NCBI RefSeq assembly: GCF_016862995.1
Contig: NZ_BOOA01000001.1
Span: forward strand, 213,018 to 277,017
Direction: 5' to 3'
DNA from: Acrocarpospora phusangensis
Lineage (GTDB): Bacteria; Actinomycetota; Actinomycetes; Streptosporangiales; Streptosporangiaceae
DNA: 64,000 nt
The notes beneath the pieces are model-generated. The model saw only the letters and a list, made by a program, of their open reading frames with translations. It was not told the DNA's origin and did not search any database. The translations under genes were made by a program, and so were the position numbers. Positions 9,871 through 18,737 of the stretch are shown here, piece after piece; the stretch's first letter is position 1; every line of letters begins with the position of its first letter.

Positions 9871-10704
9871 CTACTCCGGCAGCCAGGCCACACGGTCGCT
9901 CGCACCCACGCTGACCGGCAGCTGGACCACTGCGAGGGGGCTGGACAGGTCAGCAATCCTGAAGACGTGCGCCGCGCCGCGCCGCCCGACCGGATGGTGG
10001 CCGAAGACCAGCAGCCACTCCCCCACCTGCACCGGCCGCCCGGCCACCCAGCCGGGGCCCAGAACCGGGCCGTTCTCCGGGGAACCCGGCACGACCGCCT
10101 CCGGCAGCCAGGTCGGCTCCGCGTCGCCGGTGCGCGGCAGCAGGCCCACGCGCACCGCCCGCTCGGGGCGGGCGACGAACGGCGCCCGGTTGCCCACCAG
10201 GGCCGCCGCCCGGGAGTAGACCATCGGCGACTCGATCATCACCAGGTACCGCTCGGTCAGCTCCACCCCGCTGATGTACGGCACCGGGTCGGCCAGCGCG
10301 AACGGCGCCGCCCGCACCACCGTGCCGTCGGGCCCGGCCGTGAGGTGCTCCCCGTAACCCAGCTCCGGGTACGTGGCGACGGTGTGCCAGCACCCGGTCC
10401 GCGGGTCGCGCACCGGCCGGGCCACGGTCATGTCGGGCAGGTCGGATCGGCCCAGCCAGAACGCGGGCGCGAGCGCGGGGATCGGGCCGAGCGGGGGCCT
10501 GCCGCAGAGGGGGGCCGCCGAGCGGTACCAGCGCGCGACGCCGTCGCGGAGCCGCACGCCCGTGTGCAGGAGGGGGCCGGCGAGCGGGTGCGGGGCGCGC
10601 GGATCGGCCAGGGCCTGGACCAGCGAGCCGGTCAGTTCACGGGGCAGCTCGCCCTCCACCACCAGCTGGTCTTCGACCAGAAGCTCGACGTCGTATGCGG
10701 TCAT
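9871..10704 (-). CDS. Short, degenerate carotenoid-oxygenase-like protein
   Basis: 277 residues against about 450-500 for carotenoid cleavage oxygenases. The middle (ELGYGEHLTAGPDG, then VELTERYLVMIESPMVYS) follows the family pattern GH..HDF..T..Y.V...P, but the HDF segment reads ISG, and the C-terminal FHG-W iron-ligand region reads ASDRVAWLPE. Iron-binding His residues therefore appear lost, suggesting a non-enzymatic or repurposed protein. ATG 10704 is chosen because GGGGAGG lies nine bases upstream. It is divergent from a tetR gene with an inverted repeat between them, so it is likely the TetR target. Confidence 0.7.
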   Translation of the reverse strand: MTAYDVELLVEDQLVVEGELPRELTGSLVQALADPRAPHPLAGPLLHTGVRLRDGVARWYRSAAPLCGRPPLGPIPALAPAFWLGRSDLPDMTVARPVRDPRTGCWHTVATYPELGYGEHLTAGPDGTVVRAAPFALADPVPYISGVELTERYLVMIESPMVYSRAAALVGNRAPFVARPERAVRVGLLPRTGDAEPTWLPEAVVPGSPENGPVLGPGWVAGRPVQVGEWLLVFGHHPVGRRGAAHVFRIADLSSPLAVVQLPVSVGASDRVAWLPE

Positions 10705-10737
10705 GACCGACGCCTCCCCGGAGAGGAAATCTGAAAA

Positions 10738-10774
10738 CATAACAGCGTTGTGGTTAATAGATATCGCTGTTATG
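10738..10774. promoter_or_regulatory. Inverted repeat between carotenoid-oxygenase-like and tetR genes, likely TetR operator
   Basis: Perfect 10-bp arms CATAACAGCG (10738-10747) and CGCTGTTATG (10765-10774) flank a 17-bp AT-rich centre. It lies 13 bp before the tetR start and 33 bp before the divergent start, the classic location for autoregulation plus control of the neighbour. Confidence 0.75.
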
Positions 10775-10787
10775 CAACAATGTCAAG

Positions 10788-11444
10788 GTGAGCCCTCGAC
10801 GTTCGGACCCCGCCACCAAGCCCGCCCTCGTGGACATCGCGGCCCGCCTGCTCGCCGAGAACGGCCCGCAGGCGCTCTCCACCCGCCGCATCGCCGCCGA
10901 GGCCGACAGTTCCACGATGACCGTCTACACCCACTTCGGGGGCATGAGCGGGCTGGTCCGCGAGATGGTCAGGGAGGGCTTCGCCCGCCTGCAGGAACGG
11001 CTGACCAGCGTGCGCTCCACCGACGACCCGGTGGCCGACATGGCCCTGCTCGGCCGGGCGTACCGGATCAACGCGCTGGCCAACCCGCATCTGTACGCGG
11101 TGATGTTCGGCGGCTCGTCGCTGGCCGGTTTCTCCCTCTCCGAGGAGGACCGCCAGCACGGCCGGTACACGCTGGGCAACGTGGCCGAGTGCGCGGAGCG
11201 CTGCCTGACGAGCGGCCGGTTCCGGCCGGGGGACGCGATCCTGGTGGCGCACCAGATGTGGACGGCCATCCACGGCCTGGTCACCCTGGAGCTGGGCGGC
11301 TACCTCATCCCGCCGTACGACGCGGACACCTGCGTGGAGGCGCAGCTGGTCGGGCTGATGGTGAGCGCGGGCGACGACTGGCAGGCCGCCAGCGAGTCGG
11401 TGGCGCGGTCGCTGACCAGGATCGGCGAGATCGAGACGGCGTGA
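10788..11444 (+). CDS. TetR-family transcriptional regulator
   Basis: 218 residues. The N-terminal TetR helix-turn-helix is clear (LVDIAARLLAENGPQALSTRRIAAEADSSTMTVYTHFGG, residues 13-51). The rest is the helical ligand-binding and dimer domain (TetR_C type, with WTAIHGLVTLELGGYL). It starts at GTG 10788, 13 bp after a perfect inverted repeat, so autoregulation and repression of the divergent carotenoid-oxygenase-like gene are likely. The inducer is unknown. It converges on the carboxyltransferase gene with three bases between stops. Confidence 0.9.
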   Translation: MSPRRSDPATKPALVDIAARLLAENGPQALSTRRIAAEADSSTMTVYTHFGGMSGLVREMVREGFARLQERLTSVRSTDDPVADMALLGRAYRINALANPHLYAVMFGGSSLAGFSLSEEDRQHGRYTLGNVAECAERCLTSGRFRPGDAILVAHQMWTAIHGLVTLELGGYLIPPYDADTCVEAQLVGLMVSAGDDWQAASESVARSLTRIGEIETA

Positions 11445-11447
11445 CCG

Positions 11448-13082
11448 CTACAGCGGCACGTTGCCGTGTTTGCGCTGCACGGCCACGGCGCGTTTGGTGC
11501 GCAGCATCTCCAGGCCGCGGGCGATGGCCGCGCGGGTCTGCCCGGGGTCGATGACGTCGTCCACCAGGCCGCGCTCGGCCGCGTAGTACGGGTGCATGAG
11601 CTGCCCGGCGTACTCGGTGACGAGTTCGGCCCGCAGGCCCTCCTGGTCGGCGGCGGTGGCCAGCTCCTTGCGGAACAGCACGTTCACCGCGCCCTCCGCG
11701 CCCATCACCGCGATCTCGTTGGTCGGCCAGGCCAGCGCCAGGTCGCAGCCGATGGAACGCGAGTCCATCACGATGTACGCCCCGCCGTACGCCTTGCGCA
11801 GGATCACCGACACGCGGGGCACGGTGGCCTCGCAGTACGCGTAGAGCAGTTTGGCGCCGTGGCGGATGACGCCCGCCTGCTCCTGGTCGGTGCCGGGCAG
11901 GAAGCCGGGCACGTCCACCAGGGTCACCAGCGGGATGGAGAACGCATCGCAGAACCGTACGAAACGGGCGGCTTTCTGGGCGGCCTGCACGTCCAGCACG
12001 CCGGCCAGCGCCATCGGCTGGTTGCCGACCACGCCCACGGTCTGGCCGTCCACGCGGCCCAGCAGGCAGATGACGTTCGGCGCCCAGTCCTCGTGCAGCT
12101 CGATGAACTCGCCGTCGTCGACCAGTTCGGCGACGACGGCGCGCATGTCGTACGGCTTGTTGGGTTCGACCGGAACGATCCCGGCCAGGGCCGGGCGCAC
12201 GTCCGCGGTCGCGCCGCGCGCCGGGCCTTCGGGGGGCGGCTCCAGGTTGTTGCCGGGCAGCAGCGAGACCAGGTAGCGCACGTCGGCGAAGCAGCTCTCC
12301 TCGTCGTCGTGGACGAAGGTGGCCACGCCCGTCCCGGCGTGCACGGCCGCGCCGCCGAGCTGCTCGTGGGTGACCCGCTGGCCGCTCACCGCCGCCACCA
12401 CGTCGGGCCCGGTCAGGTACATCTTGGCGATGTCGCGGACCATGAAGGTGAAGTCCGACAGCGCCGGCGAGTAGGCGGCGCCGCCCGCGCACGGCCCGAG
12501 GATGACGCTGATCTGCGGGATCACCCCGGACGCCTGCACGTTGCGGCGGAAGATGCCGCCGTAGCCGTGCAGGGCCATCACGCCCTCCTGGATGCGCGCG
12601 CCGCCGCTGTCGTTGAGCGCGATCAGCGGCGCGCCGGTGGCGATGGCCAGATCCATCACCTTGTGGATCTTGGAGGCGTGCGCCTCGCCCAGCGAACCGC
12701 CGAAGACGGTGAAGTCCTGCGCGTAGACGAAGACCCGGCGGCCGAAGATGGTGCCGGACCCGGCCACGACGCCGTCGGTGTGCGGACGGTGCTCGCCGAT
12801 CTTCAGGCCGTGCGCCTGGGTACGGCGGTAGCGGTCCAGCTCGTCGAAGGAGCCCTCGTCCAGCAGCGCCGCGAGGCGTTCCCTGGCGGTGCGCTTGCCG
12901 AGCGCGCGCTGCCGGGCGGCCGCGTCGGCGTCGCCCGCCGTGATGCGCTCGCGCAGCCCGCCGTGCTCGCGCCGGAGCCGCTCCATGGTGCGCGGCTCCG
13001 GCGGCGGCGGATCGGTGAAGACCTCCGGCACGGGCACGTCCACCACGGCACGGCCGTTGACCCTCCGCACCGAACTGCCCAC
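11448..13082 (-). CDS. Acyl-CoA carboxylase carboxyltransferase (beta) subunit
   Basis: About 544 residues, the usual size of actinobacterial PccB/AccD5-type subunits, which move carboxyl from biotin to acetyl-, propionyl- or longer acyl-CoA. Visible family blocks are HASKIHKVMDLAIATGAPLI, NDSGGARIQEGV, GPCAGGAAYSPALSDF, VVGNQPMALAGVLD, DVPGFLPGTDQEQAGVIRHGAKLLYAY and RKAYGGAYIVM. I chose GTG 13082 because AGAGGAG precedes it; an ATG at 13145 overlapping the upstream epimerase stop is possible and would add 21 residues. No biotin carboxylase subunit is in the window. It could supply malonyl-CoA or an unusual extender to the PKS, but its cluster membership is uncertain. Confidence 0.92.
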   Translation of the reverse strand: MGSSVRRVNGRAVVDVPVPEVFTDPPPPEPRTMERLRREHGGLRERITAGDADAAARQRALGKRTARERLAALLDEGSFDELDRYRRTQAHGLKIGEHRPHTDGVVAGSGTIFGRRVFVYAQDFTVFGGSLGEAHASKIHKVMDLAIATGAPLIALNDSGGARIQEGVMALHGYGGIFRRNVQASGVIPQISVILGPCAGGAAYSPALSDFTFMVRDIAKMYLTGPDVVAAVSGQRVTHEQLGGAAVHAGTGVATFVHDDEESCFADVRYLVSLLPGNNLEPPPEGPARGATADVRPALAGIVPVEPNKPYDMRAVVAELVDDGEFIELHEDWAPNVICLLGRVDGQTVGVVGNQPMALAGVLDVQAAQKAARFVRFCDAFSIPLVTLVDVPGFLPGTDQEQAGVIRHGAKLLYAYCEATVPRVSVILRKAYGGAYIVMDSRSIGCDLALAWPTNEIAVMGAEGAVNVLFRKELATAADQEGLRAELVTEYAGQLMHPYYAAERGLVDDVIDPGQTRAAIARGLEMLRTKRAVAVQRKHGNVPL

Positions 13083-13141
13083 GGCTCGCACTCCTCTTCC
13101 CGGAGGTTCTGGAAACGGTCTGAGGTCCTCCCGCGAGACCG

Positions 13142-14149
13142 TCATCGGGCGGCCGCCCGTCCGGCGCCGGCCTGGCGGGCGGTGATCCGCCCGGTCTCGC
13201 GGAGCCAGCGCACCGTGTCCCGCATGGTGGCGGCGAGCGGTCTGGCCTCGACGCCGAGCGTGGAGGCGCTCGCGTCCACGGGGGTCGCGACCGCGCAGGT
13301 GTAGACGGCGCCGTACTGGGCGGGGATGTGCCAGGGCCACCAGCGCTGGGCCAGGTCGGCGAGGCGGGCGGCGGGCAGCATCGCGCGGGCGGGCAGGTAC
13401 GCGGCCCGCAGCGGCCGCCCGGTCACCTCGCGCAGCGCGCCGAGGAACTCCCGCGTGGCCACGTAGCGTCCCGGCCCGAAGTGCCGCCCGCCGACGTCGG
13501 GCGCGGTGAGCGCGCGCAGGTGCAGCTCCGCCGTGTCGCGGACGTCGCCCAGCGGGAACCCGCCGGTCGGCCACATCGGCATGAGCCCCCGCAGCACGTC
13601 CCTGATCCTGGCGTTCTGGTCGCCCAGATGGGGATCGGCCGGCCCGGCCATCGCGGGCGGATAGGTGATCACCACCGGCACGCCGTCCAGCTGGTGGCCG
13701 CGCGCCACCTCCTCCGCCCCCGCCTTGCTGGCCAGGTACGTCTCCCGCGGCCGGCCCACCGGAGAGGTCGGGCCGATGACGCCGGGCGGCGCCGGATAGA
13801 GCGCGCCCACCGTGGAGACGTGCACGATCCGGCCGACCCCCGCCCGCCGGGCCGCGCCGAGCACGACCTCCGCGCCGCGCGTGTTCACCCGGCGCATCTC
13901 CGCGTGCCGCCTGCTGTCGAAGGAGTAGACGGCCGCCGCGTGCAGCACCGCGTCCACGCCCTTCACCGCCCGGGCGACGGCCGCCTCGTCGGTGACGTCT
14001 CCGGCGACCACGTCCGCGATCGTTTCGGCGTCCACGTCCACCAGGGAGGGATCGCGAGCGAGCAGCCGCACCCGATGCCCCGCCCGGGTGAGGGCCTGAA
14101 CCGAATGGGAGCCGACGAATCCCGTGCCGCCGGTCACGCACACCAGCAT
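13142..14149 (-). CDS. NAD(P)-dependent epimerase / 3beta-hydroxysteroid-dehydrogenase-like SDR
   Basis: 335 residues of the extended short-chain dehydrogenase family. The nucleotide motif TGGTGFVGSHS is at residues 6-16; the catalytic Ser falls in VSTVGALY, and the Tyr-Lys pair in ETYLASKAGAEE. Similarity is closest to dihydroflavonol-reductase/3beta-HSD types rather than sugar epimerases. It is upstream of, and possibly overlaps by ATGA, the carboxyltransferase gene, so they are co-transcribed. Substrate unknown. Confidence 0.85.
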   Translation of the reverse strand: MLVCVTGGTGFVGSHSVQALTRAGHRVRLLARDPSLVDVDAETIADVVAGDVTDEAAVARAVKGVDAVLHAAAVYSFDSRRHAEMRRVNTRGAEVVLGAARRAGVGRIVHVSTVGALYPAPPGVIGPTSPVGRPRETYLASKAGAEEVARGHQLDGVPVVITYPPAMAGPADPHLGDQNARIRDVLRGLMPMWPTGGFPLGDVRDTAELHLRALTAPDVGGRHFGPGRYVATREFLGALREVTGRPLRAAYLPARAMLPAARLADLAQRWWPWHIPAQYGAVYTCAVATPVDASASTLGVEARPLAATMRDTVRWLRETGRITARQAGAGRAAAR

Positions 14150-14297
14150 CTGTAACCCCCCTCGTCGGGGATTAGCGTGCCCCGGGCGTGATCCGGGTGT
14201 CTTCTCTCAACGTGCGCTAACGGAGCAATCTGGAAGAAGAATCGCGCTCGCCTGCACGAAACGATGGGGTGACACTCCTGAGAGTCGGAGGGCATCG

Positions 14298-14861
14298 ATG
14301 GCAACCCATGCCGCGGCGGGCTCGTTCCCGGTGCAGAACGGCGCGCTCAACACGCGCTACCACAAGCTCGGCCTCAACATCTTCCTGTTCATCGTGGTCG
14401 CCCACTGGGCCGAGCACATCGCGCAGGCCATCCAGATCTACGCGCTCGGCTGGCCGCTGCCCGAGGCGCGCGGGGTCCTGGGCGTGCCCTTCCCGTGGCT
14501 GGTCAAGTCGGAGTGGATGCACTACGGGTACGCGCTGTTCATGCTGGCCGGCCTCATCATCCTCCGCAAGGGATTCACAGGCCGGGCCAGGACCTGGTGG
14601 AACATCTCGCTCGGCGTCCAGGTCTGGCACCACTTCGAGCACCTGATCCTGCTGCTGCAGGCGCTGTTCGCCGCCAACCTGTTCGGCCGCCCGGCCCCCA
14701 CCAGCATCCTGCAGCTGATCGTGCCGCGGGTGGAGCTGCACCTGTTCTACAACGCCGTCGTCTTCGCCCCGATGGTGGTGGCGATGATCCTGCACCGCCG
14801 TCCCAACCGGACCGAGCGGGCCCAGATGAACTGCACCTGCGCCGTCCCCGTCCCGGTATGA
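14298..14861 (+). CDS. Integral membrane protein of unknown function
   Basis: 187 residues with four to five hydrophobic segments (NIFLFIVVAHWAEHIAQAIQI, YGYALFMLAGLIIL, HHFEHLILLLQALFAANL, LFYNAVVFAPMVVAMIL). Several His and Glu residues lie in or near the membrane (HWAEHI, HHFEHL, VELHLFYN), reminiscent of metal- or haem-binding membrane proteins. ATG 14298 follows TCGGAGGG. It overlaps the next small membrane-protein gene by ATGA, so the two probably act together. I do not recognise the family. Confidence 0.75.
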   Translation: MATHAAAGSFPVQNGALNTRYHKLGLNIFLFIVVAHWAEHIAQAIQIYALGWPLPEARGVLGVPFPWLVKSEWMHYGYALFMLAGLIILRKGFTGRARTWWNISLGVQVWHHFEHLILLLQALFAANLFGRPAPTSILQLIVPRVELHLFYNAVVFAPMVVAMILHRRPNRTERAQMNCTCAVPVPV

Positions 14862-15295
14862 GCCGTCGGCGGGGTCTGCCGTTCTCCTCGGTGGTGACGG
14901 CGCTCGCCGGGTTCATCCTGCTCTGGTTCACGGTCCCCGGAATCGGCCCCGCGGTACGCGCCGCGCGGGCCGACGGGGTCTCCGGCGTCTTCACCGCCAG
15001 AGAGCTGGTCTGCGTCCAGCATCCCGGGCACGAGAGCTGCACCTGGACGGGCGACTTCCTGGCCGCCTCGGGGACGGCCCGCGAACGCGTCTCCCTGTAC
15101 GGCAGCGACCGGGAGACCATGCTGGCCGGCGCGACCACCCCGGCCGTGGACATCGGCAGGACGTACTGGGTCTACGGTCCCGGCGGGTCCAACGAGTGGG
15201 TGTTCACGGGGCTGCTGCTCCTGTTGGGGGCGGGACTGCTGGGGTACTCGGCGTTCGCGGCCCGGGGGGTGGTGCGGCCGAGCACGCCGGCATGA
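14858..15295 (+). CDS. Small two-helix membrane protein of unknown function
   Basis: 145 residues: an N-terminal membrane helix (VVTALAGFILLWFTVPGIG), an extracytoplasmic stretch with two Cys (ELVCVQHPGHESCTWTGDF), then a second helix (WVFTGLLLLLGAGLLGYSAF). The start overlaps the stop of the upstream membrane-protein gene (ATGA). The last 92 bases are shared, on the opposite strand, with the end of the convergent MFS gene. The two Cys could form a disulfide outside the cell. Function unknown. Confidence 0.7.
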   Translation: MSRRRGLPFSSVVTALAGFILLWFTVPGIGPAVRAARADGVSGVFTARELVCVQHPGHESCTWTGDFLAASGTARERVSLYGSDRETMLAGATTPAVDIGRTYWVYGPGGSNEWVFTGLLLLLGAGLLGYSAFAARGVVRPSTPA

Positions 15296-16433
15296 ACAGG
15301 GCCAGCGCGGCCCCGGCGGCGATCAGCCCGGCCACCAGCCCGAGGGCGGGCCGCGCGGCGGCCAGGTAGTCGCCGTCCCCCAGTAGCGCGCCGATCACGA
15401 ACGCCCCGGCCGCGCCGCCGAGCTGGCGCGCGGTGTTCAGCGTGCCCGACGCGACGCCCGCCAGCAGCGGCGGGATCGGGCGCAGCCCTTCGACGGTCGC
15501 CGGCGCGAAGGCCAGGCCCATGCCGACGCCGATGAGGGCCAGCGGGAGCAGGAACGTGGCCGCGGTCGAGGTGAGGAAGGCCAGGCCGAGCACGCCCAGC
15601 GCGTACAGGGTGAGGCCGGAGGCGAGGGGCAGCCGGCCGCCGACCTTGTCGGCCAGTTTGCCGGACAGGGGGGCCAGGGCGGTGAGCGCCAGCGTCATGG
15701 GCAGGGCGGTCACGCCGGACATCAGCGGGCTCATGCCGAGGACGGTCTGCGTCTGGATGACGTAGACGAGGAGCAGGCCGTACAGCGAGAACGACGTGAT
15801 GCCGGTGATCGCGACGGCCAGGGTGAAGGGGCGGTGCCGGAACAGGCCGGGCACGGCCGTGACGCGGTGCGGGCGCGGCGGGCGCAGGTCCGGGATGAGG
15901 CGCAGCGCGAGCGGCAGCGCGGCCAGGCCGACCGGCAGGTTGATCAGGAAGACCGACTGCCAGCCGAACCGGGTGACGAGCAGGCCGCCGAAGGTCGGGC
16001 CGCCGACGGAGGCGACCCCGGCCACGGCGGTGAAGATGCCGAGGGCGAGGCCGCGCCGGTCCGCCGGGAAGATCGCCGAGATGAGCGCGAGGGCCTGCGG
16101 CACCAGCGCCGCCGCGCCGACGCCCTGCGCGACCCTGGCCGCGACCAGCAGGCCGGGCTCGGCGGCGAGCGCGCAGAGCAGCGACGCGCCGGTGAAGACG
16201 GCCAGGCCCGCCGCGAACACGTTGCGGGGGCCGAACAGGTCGCCCACCCGGCCGAAGACGATCAGCAGGGACGCGAACGCGAGCAGGTACCCGTTGAGGA
16301 TCCAGACGATCTGGCCGACGCCCGCCCCCAGCGAGGTCATGATGGCCGGAGCGGCCGTGTTCACGATCGTGGTGTCGACCAGGATCAGGAAGTTGGCCAC
16401 GCAGAGCACCGCGAGAGCCCGCCAGGGGTTCAT
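15204..16433 (-). CDS. MFS drug-efflux transporter (DHA2-like)
   Basis: 409 residues, about 12 membrane segments. The N-terminal pattern NFLILVDTTIVNTAAPAIMTSL, the GRVGDLFGPRNVF motif A and GPTFGGLLVTRFGWQSVFLINLPVG motif C are those of proton-driven drug exporters of the EmrB/QacA lineage, though it is shorter than typical 14-helix members. Placed last in the epoxide-hydrolase operon, it is a good candidate for enediyne export or resistance. Its Pro/Ala-rich C-terminal tail is encoded by DNA overlapping the convergent gene by 92 bases. Confidence 0.88.
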   Translation of the reverse strand: MNPWRALAVLCVANFLILVDTTIVNTAAPAIMTSLGAGVGQIVWILNGYLLAFASLLIVFGRVGDLFGPRNVFAAGLAVFTGASLLCALAAEPGLLVAARVAQGVGAAALVPQALALISAIFPADRRGLALGIFTAVAGVASVGGPTFGGLLVTRFGWQSVFLINLPVGLAALPLALRLIPDLRPPRPHRVTAVPGLFRHRPFTLAVAITGITSFSLYGLLLVYVIQTQTVLGMSPLMSGVTALPMTLALTALAPLSGKLADKVGGRLPLASGLTLYALGVLGLAFLTSTAATFLLPLALIGVGMGLAFAPATVEGLRPIPPLLAGVASGTLNTARQLGGAAGAFVIGALLGDGDYLAAARPALGLVAGLIAAGAALALFMPACSAAPPPGPRTPSTPAVPPPTGAAAP

Positions 16434-16478
16434 GTCCCTCCAAAGCCAGCGCTTGTCACATCGGCAGCGGGGACCCGC

Positions 16479-17405
16479 TCAGGAGAGGCCGGCGCGAGCG
16501 CGGGCCGCCACCATGCTCGCCCAGGCGGTGAGCTCCAGCAACGCCCGGTCTCCCGGCTCGCGCTCCCGGAACTCGGCCACCGCCGATCCGGCCTGGTAGG
16601 AGGCCATCGCGGTGAGCAGGGCGAGCCGGCCGGCGGGCCGGTGCCCTGAATCGAGCACGGCCACCGCGTCGTCCGTCCAGTGCCGGCTCAGCCCGGGCGC
16701 GGCGCCGTCCCACTTGGCGACCTCGGCCGTGACCAGCTCCCGCACCGGCTCCGGCACCGAGCGTTCGCCCGCCTGGGAGACGGCCGCGGTCGCCCGGGCG
16801 ACCGCGCCCGCCACGTGCGCGCTGTCCTCGGCCCAGCGCAGCTCGTCCGGGAGCGGCGCCGCCGGCAGCAGCCGGAGCGACTCGCCCGGCGGCCGCGGCC
16901 GGCGCGCCGACGCCCCCATCATGGTGCCGAGGACGCGCAGCGCGCCGCCGCGCACGGCCCCGGGCACCTCGGGCGGGAGTGGGGATTCGCCGAGGAACAC
17001 GTTGACCATGCGATTGAGGTAGTGGAACGTCAGCCGCGTTCCCGTGACCTCGGGTCCCGGCTCCGGCATCCCCGGGACCGGCCCGCCGAGCCCGCGCAGG
17101 GTCGCGCCGTGCACGTCCACGCAGTACGGGCAGGCGTTGGCCCGGGACACCTCGGTGGCCACCAGCTCCTTGGCCGCGCGCGGCACGAGCCCCCGGGCGA
17201 GCAGGGACTCGCGCAGCAGCATCCACACCCCGGCCATCACCTCCGGCGCCGCCGAGTGCAGCGCCACCGGCGGGGCCAGCATCCCGAAGTCACGTTCCAC
17301 CTGGGCGTACACGTCCGCCACCAGACCCCTCGCCGCCCCTGGCGGTACCGGCGTGACATGCCGGACCTGGGCGAGGGACCTGCGCAACGCCTTCCGGACG
17401 ACCAC
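16479..17405 (-). CDS. AhpD/carboxymuconolactone-decarboxylase-like protein
   Basis: 308 residues. The signature CPYCVDVH (about residues 92-99), preceded by RAAKELVATEVSRAN, is the AhpD-type redox motif CxxC...H used in peroxide detoxification or as a general base. The protein is longer than simple AhpD (about 180), and the second half may be a decayed repeat of the same fold. The gene begins four bases after the FAD monooxygenase stop, so both are one operon. A role in oxidative protection or in core tailoring are both possible. Confidence 0.75.
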   Translation of the reverse strand: MVVRKALRRSLAQVRHVTPVPPGAARGLVADVYAQVERDFGMLAPPVALHSAAPEVMAGVWMLLRESLLARGLVPRAAKELVATEVSRANACPYCVDVHGATLRGLGGPVPGMPEPGPEVTGTRLTFHYLNRMVNVFLGESPLPPEVPGAVRGGALRVLGTMMGASARRPRPPGESLRLLPAAPLPDELRWAEDSAHVAGAVARATAAVSQAGERSVPEPVRELVTAEVAKWDGAAPGLSRHWTDDAVAVLDSGHRPAGRLALLTAMASYQAGSAVAEFREREPGDRALLELTAWASMVAARARAGLS

Positions 17406-17409
17406 CGGA

Positions 17410-18726
17410 CTAGGCGTTCCGGCCCGCGCCCGCGGCGACGCGTTCCATCATGTCCGGGGCGAACAGCGTCTCCACCGGCTCGATGAGCCCGGCCACCATC
17501 ATGAACGCGGCGGTGAGGGCGCCGTCGTTCCTGGCCGCCTCCCGCAACCGGTCCATGTACGCGTTGGCCATCTGCACCTGCTCGGTCCGCTCCCCCTCCA
17601 CGCCGGGGTAGCTGAGGTCGCCGCCGGCCGCGACCCCCCAGGGCGCCTCGATGACCTTGGCCACGTCGGTGAAGAACGCCCTGGCGTCCGGCAGGCCGCC
17701 GTGCTTGAGGTGCTCGCGCAGGGTGAGGCCCTCCAGGGCGGCGACCGTCATGCCCTGGCCGTACACCGGGTTGAAGCTGCACACGCCGTCGCCGACCACG
17801 AGCAGGCCCAGCGGGAAGCGGCTCAGCCGCTCGTAGTGCTTCCACACGCTGGCCGGGTAGCGGAAGGCCACCCGCTCGTCCAGCAGGGTCGCGTCGTGCA
17901 CGGCCTCGTAGATGTCCGGCACCGGCAGCGACTTGACAAAGGCCAGGTGCCCCTCCGGGTCGGTGGGGGCCTGGTCGCCCAGCATGCCGGTGAGCGAGAG
18001 CAGGTAGCGGTCGTTCAGCCGGGAGAAGAACGCGCCGCGCGGGTTGTCCGGCGTGGCCACGCAGAGGATGGCCATGTCCTCGCCGAGCACGTTCTCGCGC
18101 AGCCGGTAGTGGCAGGTGGTGTAGGACAGGCCGATCTTGAAGCGCTCCTCCTCGGGGCGCGGGTAGCCCATCTCGGCCAGCCAGGCGGGCGTACGGGAGC
18201 CGCGGCCGGTGGCGTCCACCACCAGGTCGGCGGTGATCTCCCGCTCCGCGCCCTCGCCCTCGGGCGCGATCTTGACGCCGGTGATCCGGCTCCGGTCCGC
18301 CGTCACCGTGAGGGAGAGGATGACGTGGTGCTCCAGGAACGTGACATTGGGCAGCGCCCGCACCCGGTCCCGCACGGCGCTCTCCAGCTCCGGCCGGGTG
18401 GCCGAGATGACCTTCAACCCGGTCTCGGCCGGCTGGAGCCTGCGGCCGTTGAAGTACCAGCGCAGGTTGACGCCCATGTCGCCCATGGGGATGCCGGCGT
18501 CGGCCAGCTCCCGGGTGAGCCCGGGGAACATGCCCTCCAGGACCTCCTGGCCCTTGGCCAGCAGGCCGTGCGCGTGGCCGCCCTGCGGTACGCCCCGGCG
18601 CGGCTCGTCCACCCCGGCCAGCTGGTCACGGTCCACCAGCAGGACTTCCTCGAATTGCTCCGACAGCACTCTGGCGGCCACCAGTCCGGCCATCCCGCCG
18701 CCCAGCACCACCGCGCGGTTCCGCAT
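17410..18726 (-). CDS. FAD-dependent monooxygenase/epoxidase-like oxidoreductase
   Basis: 438 residues. N-terminal Rossmann motif VLGGGMAGLVAARVLS (residues 7-22), the internal DATGRGSRTPAW segment and the C-terminal GDGVCSFNPVYGQGM FAD motif identify a group-A-like flavoprotein. Members of this subfamily hydroxylate or epoxidise polyketides. ATG 18726 has GAGGAG just upstream and begins 11 bases after the stop of the HsaA-like monooxygenase. In this operon it may act on the enediyne core or a peripheral unit; the substrate cannot be deduced. Confidence 0.85.
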   Translation of the reverse strand: MRNRAVVLGGGMAGLVAARVLSEQFEEVLLVDRDQLAGVDEPRRGVPQGGHAHGLLAKGQEVLEGMFPGLTRELADAGIPMGDMGVNLRWYFNGRRLQPAETGLKVISATRPELESAVRDRVRALPNVTFLEHHVILSLTVTADRSRITGVKIAPEGEGAEREITADLVVDATGRGSRTPAWLAEMGYPRPEEERFKIGLSYTTCHYRLRENVLGEDMAILCVATPDNPRGAFFSRLNDRYLLSLTGMLGDQAPTDPEGHLAFVKSLPVPDIYEAVHDATLLDERVAFRYPASVWKHYERLSRFPLGLLVVGDGVCSFNPVYGQGMTVAALEGLTLREHLKHGGLPDARAFFTDVAKVIEAPWGVAAGGDLSYPGVEGERTEQVQMANAYMDRLREAARNDGALTAAFMMVAGLIEPVETLFAPDMMERVAAGAGRNA

Positions 18727-18737
18727 AGTCCGCTCCT

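Noticed and set aside
11448..14141. An 897-codon fusion of SDR region and carboxyltransferase
   Set aside because: The first third is an out-of-frame shadow of the SDR gene; the carboxyltransferase has its own GTG start with ribosome-binding site at 13082.
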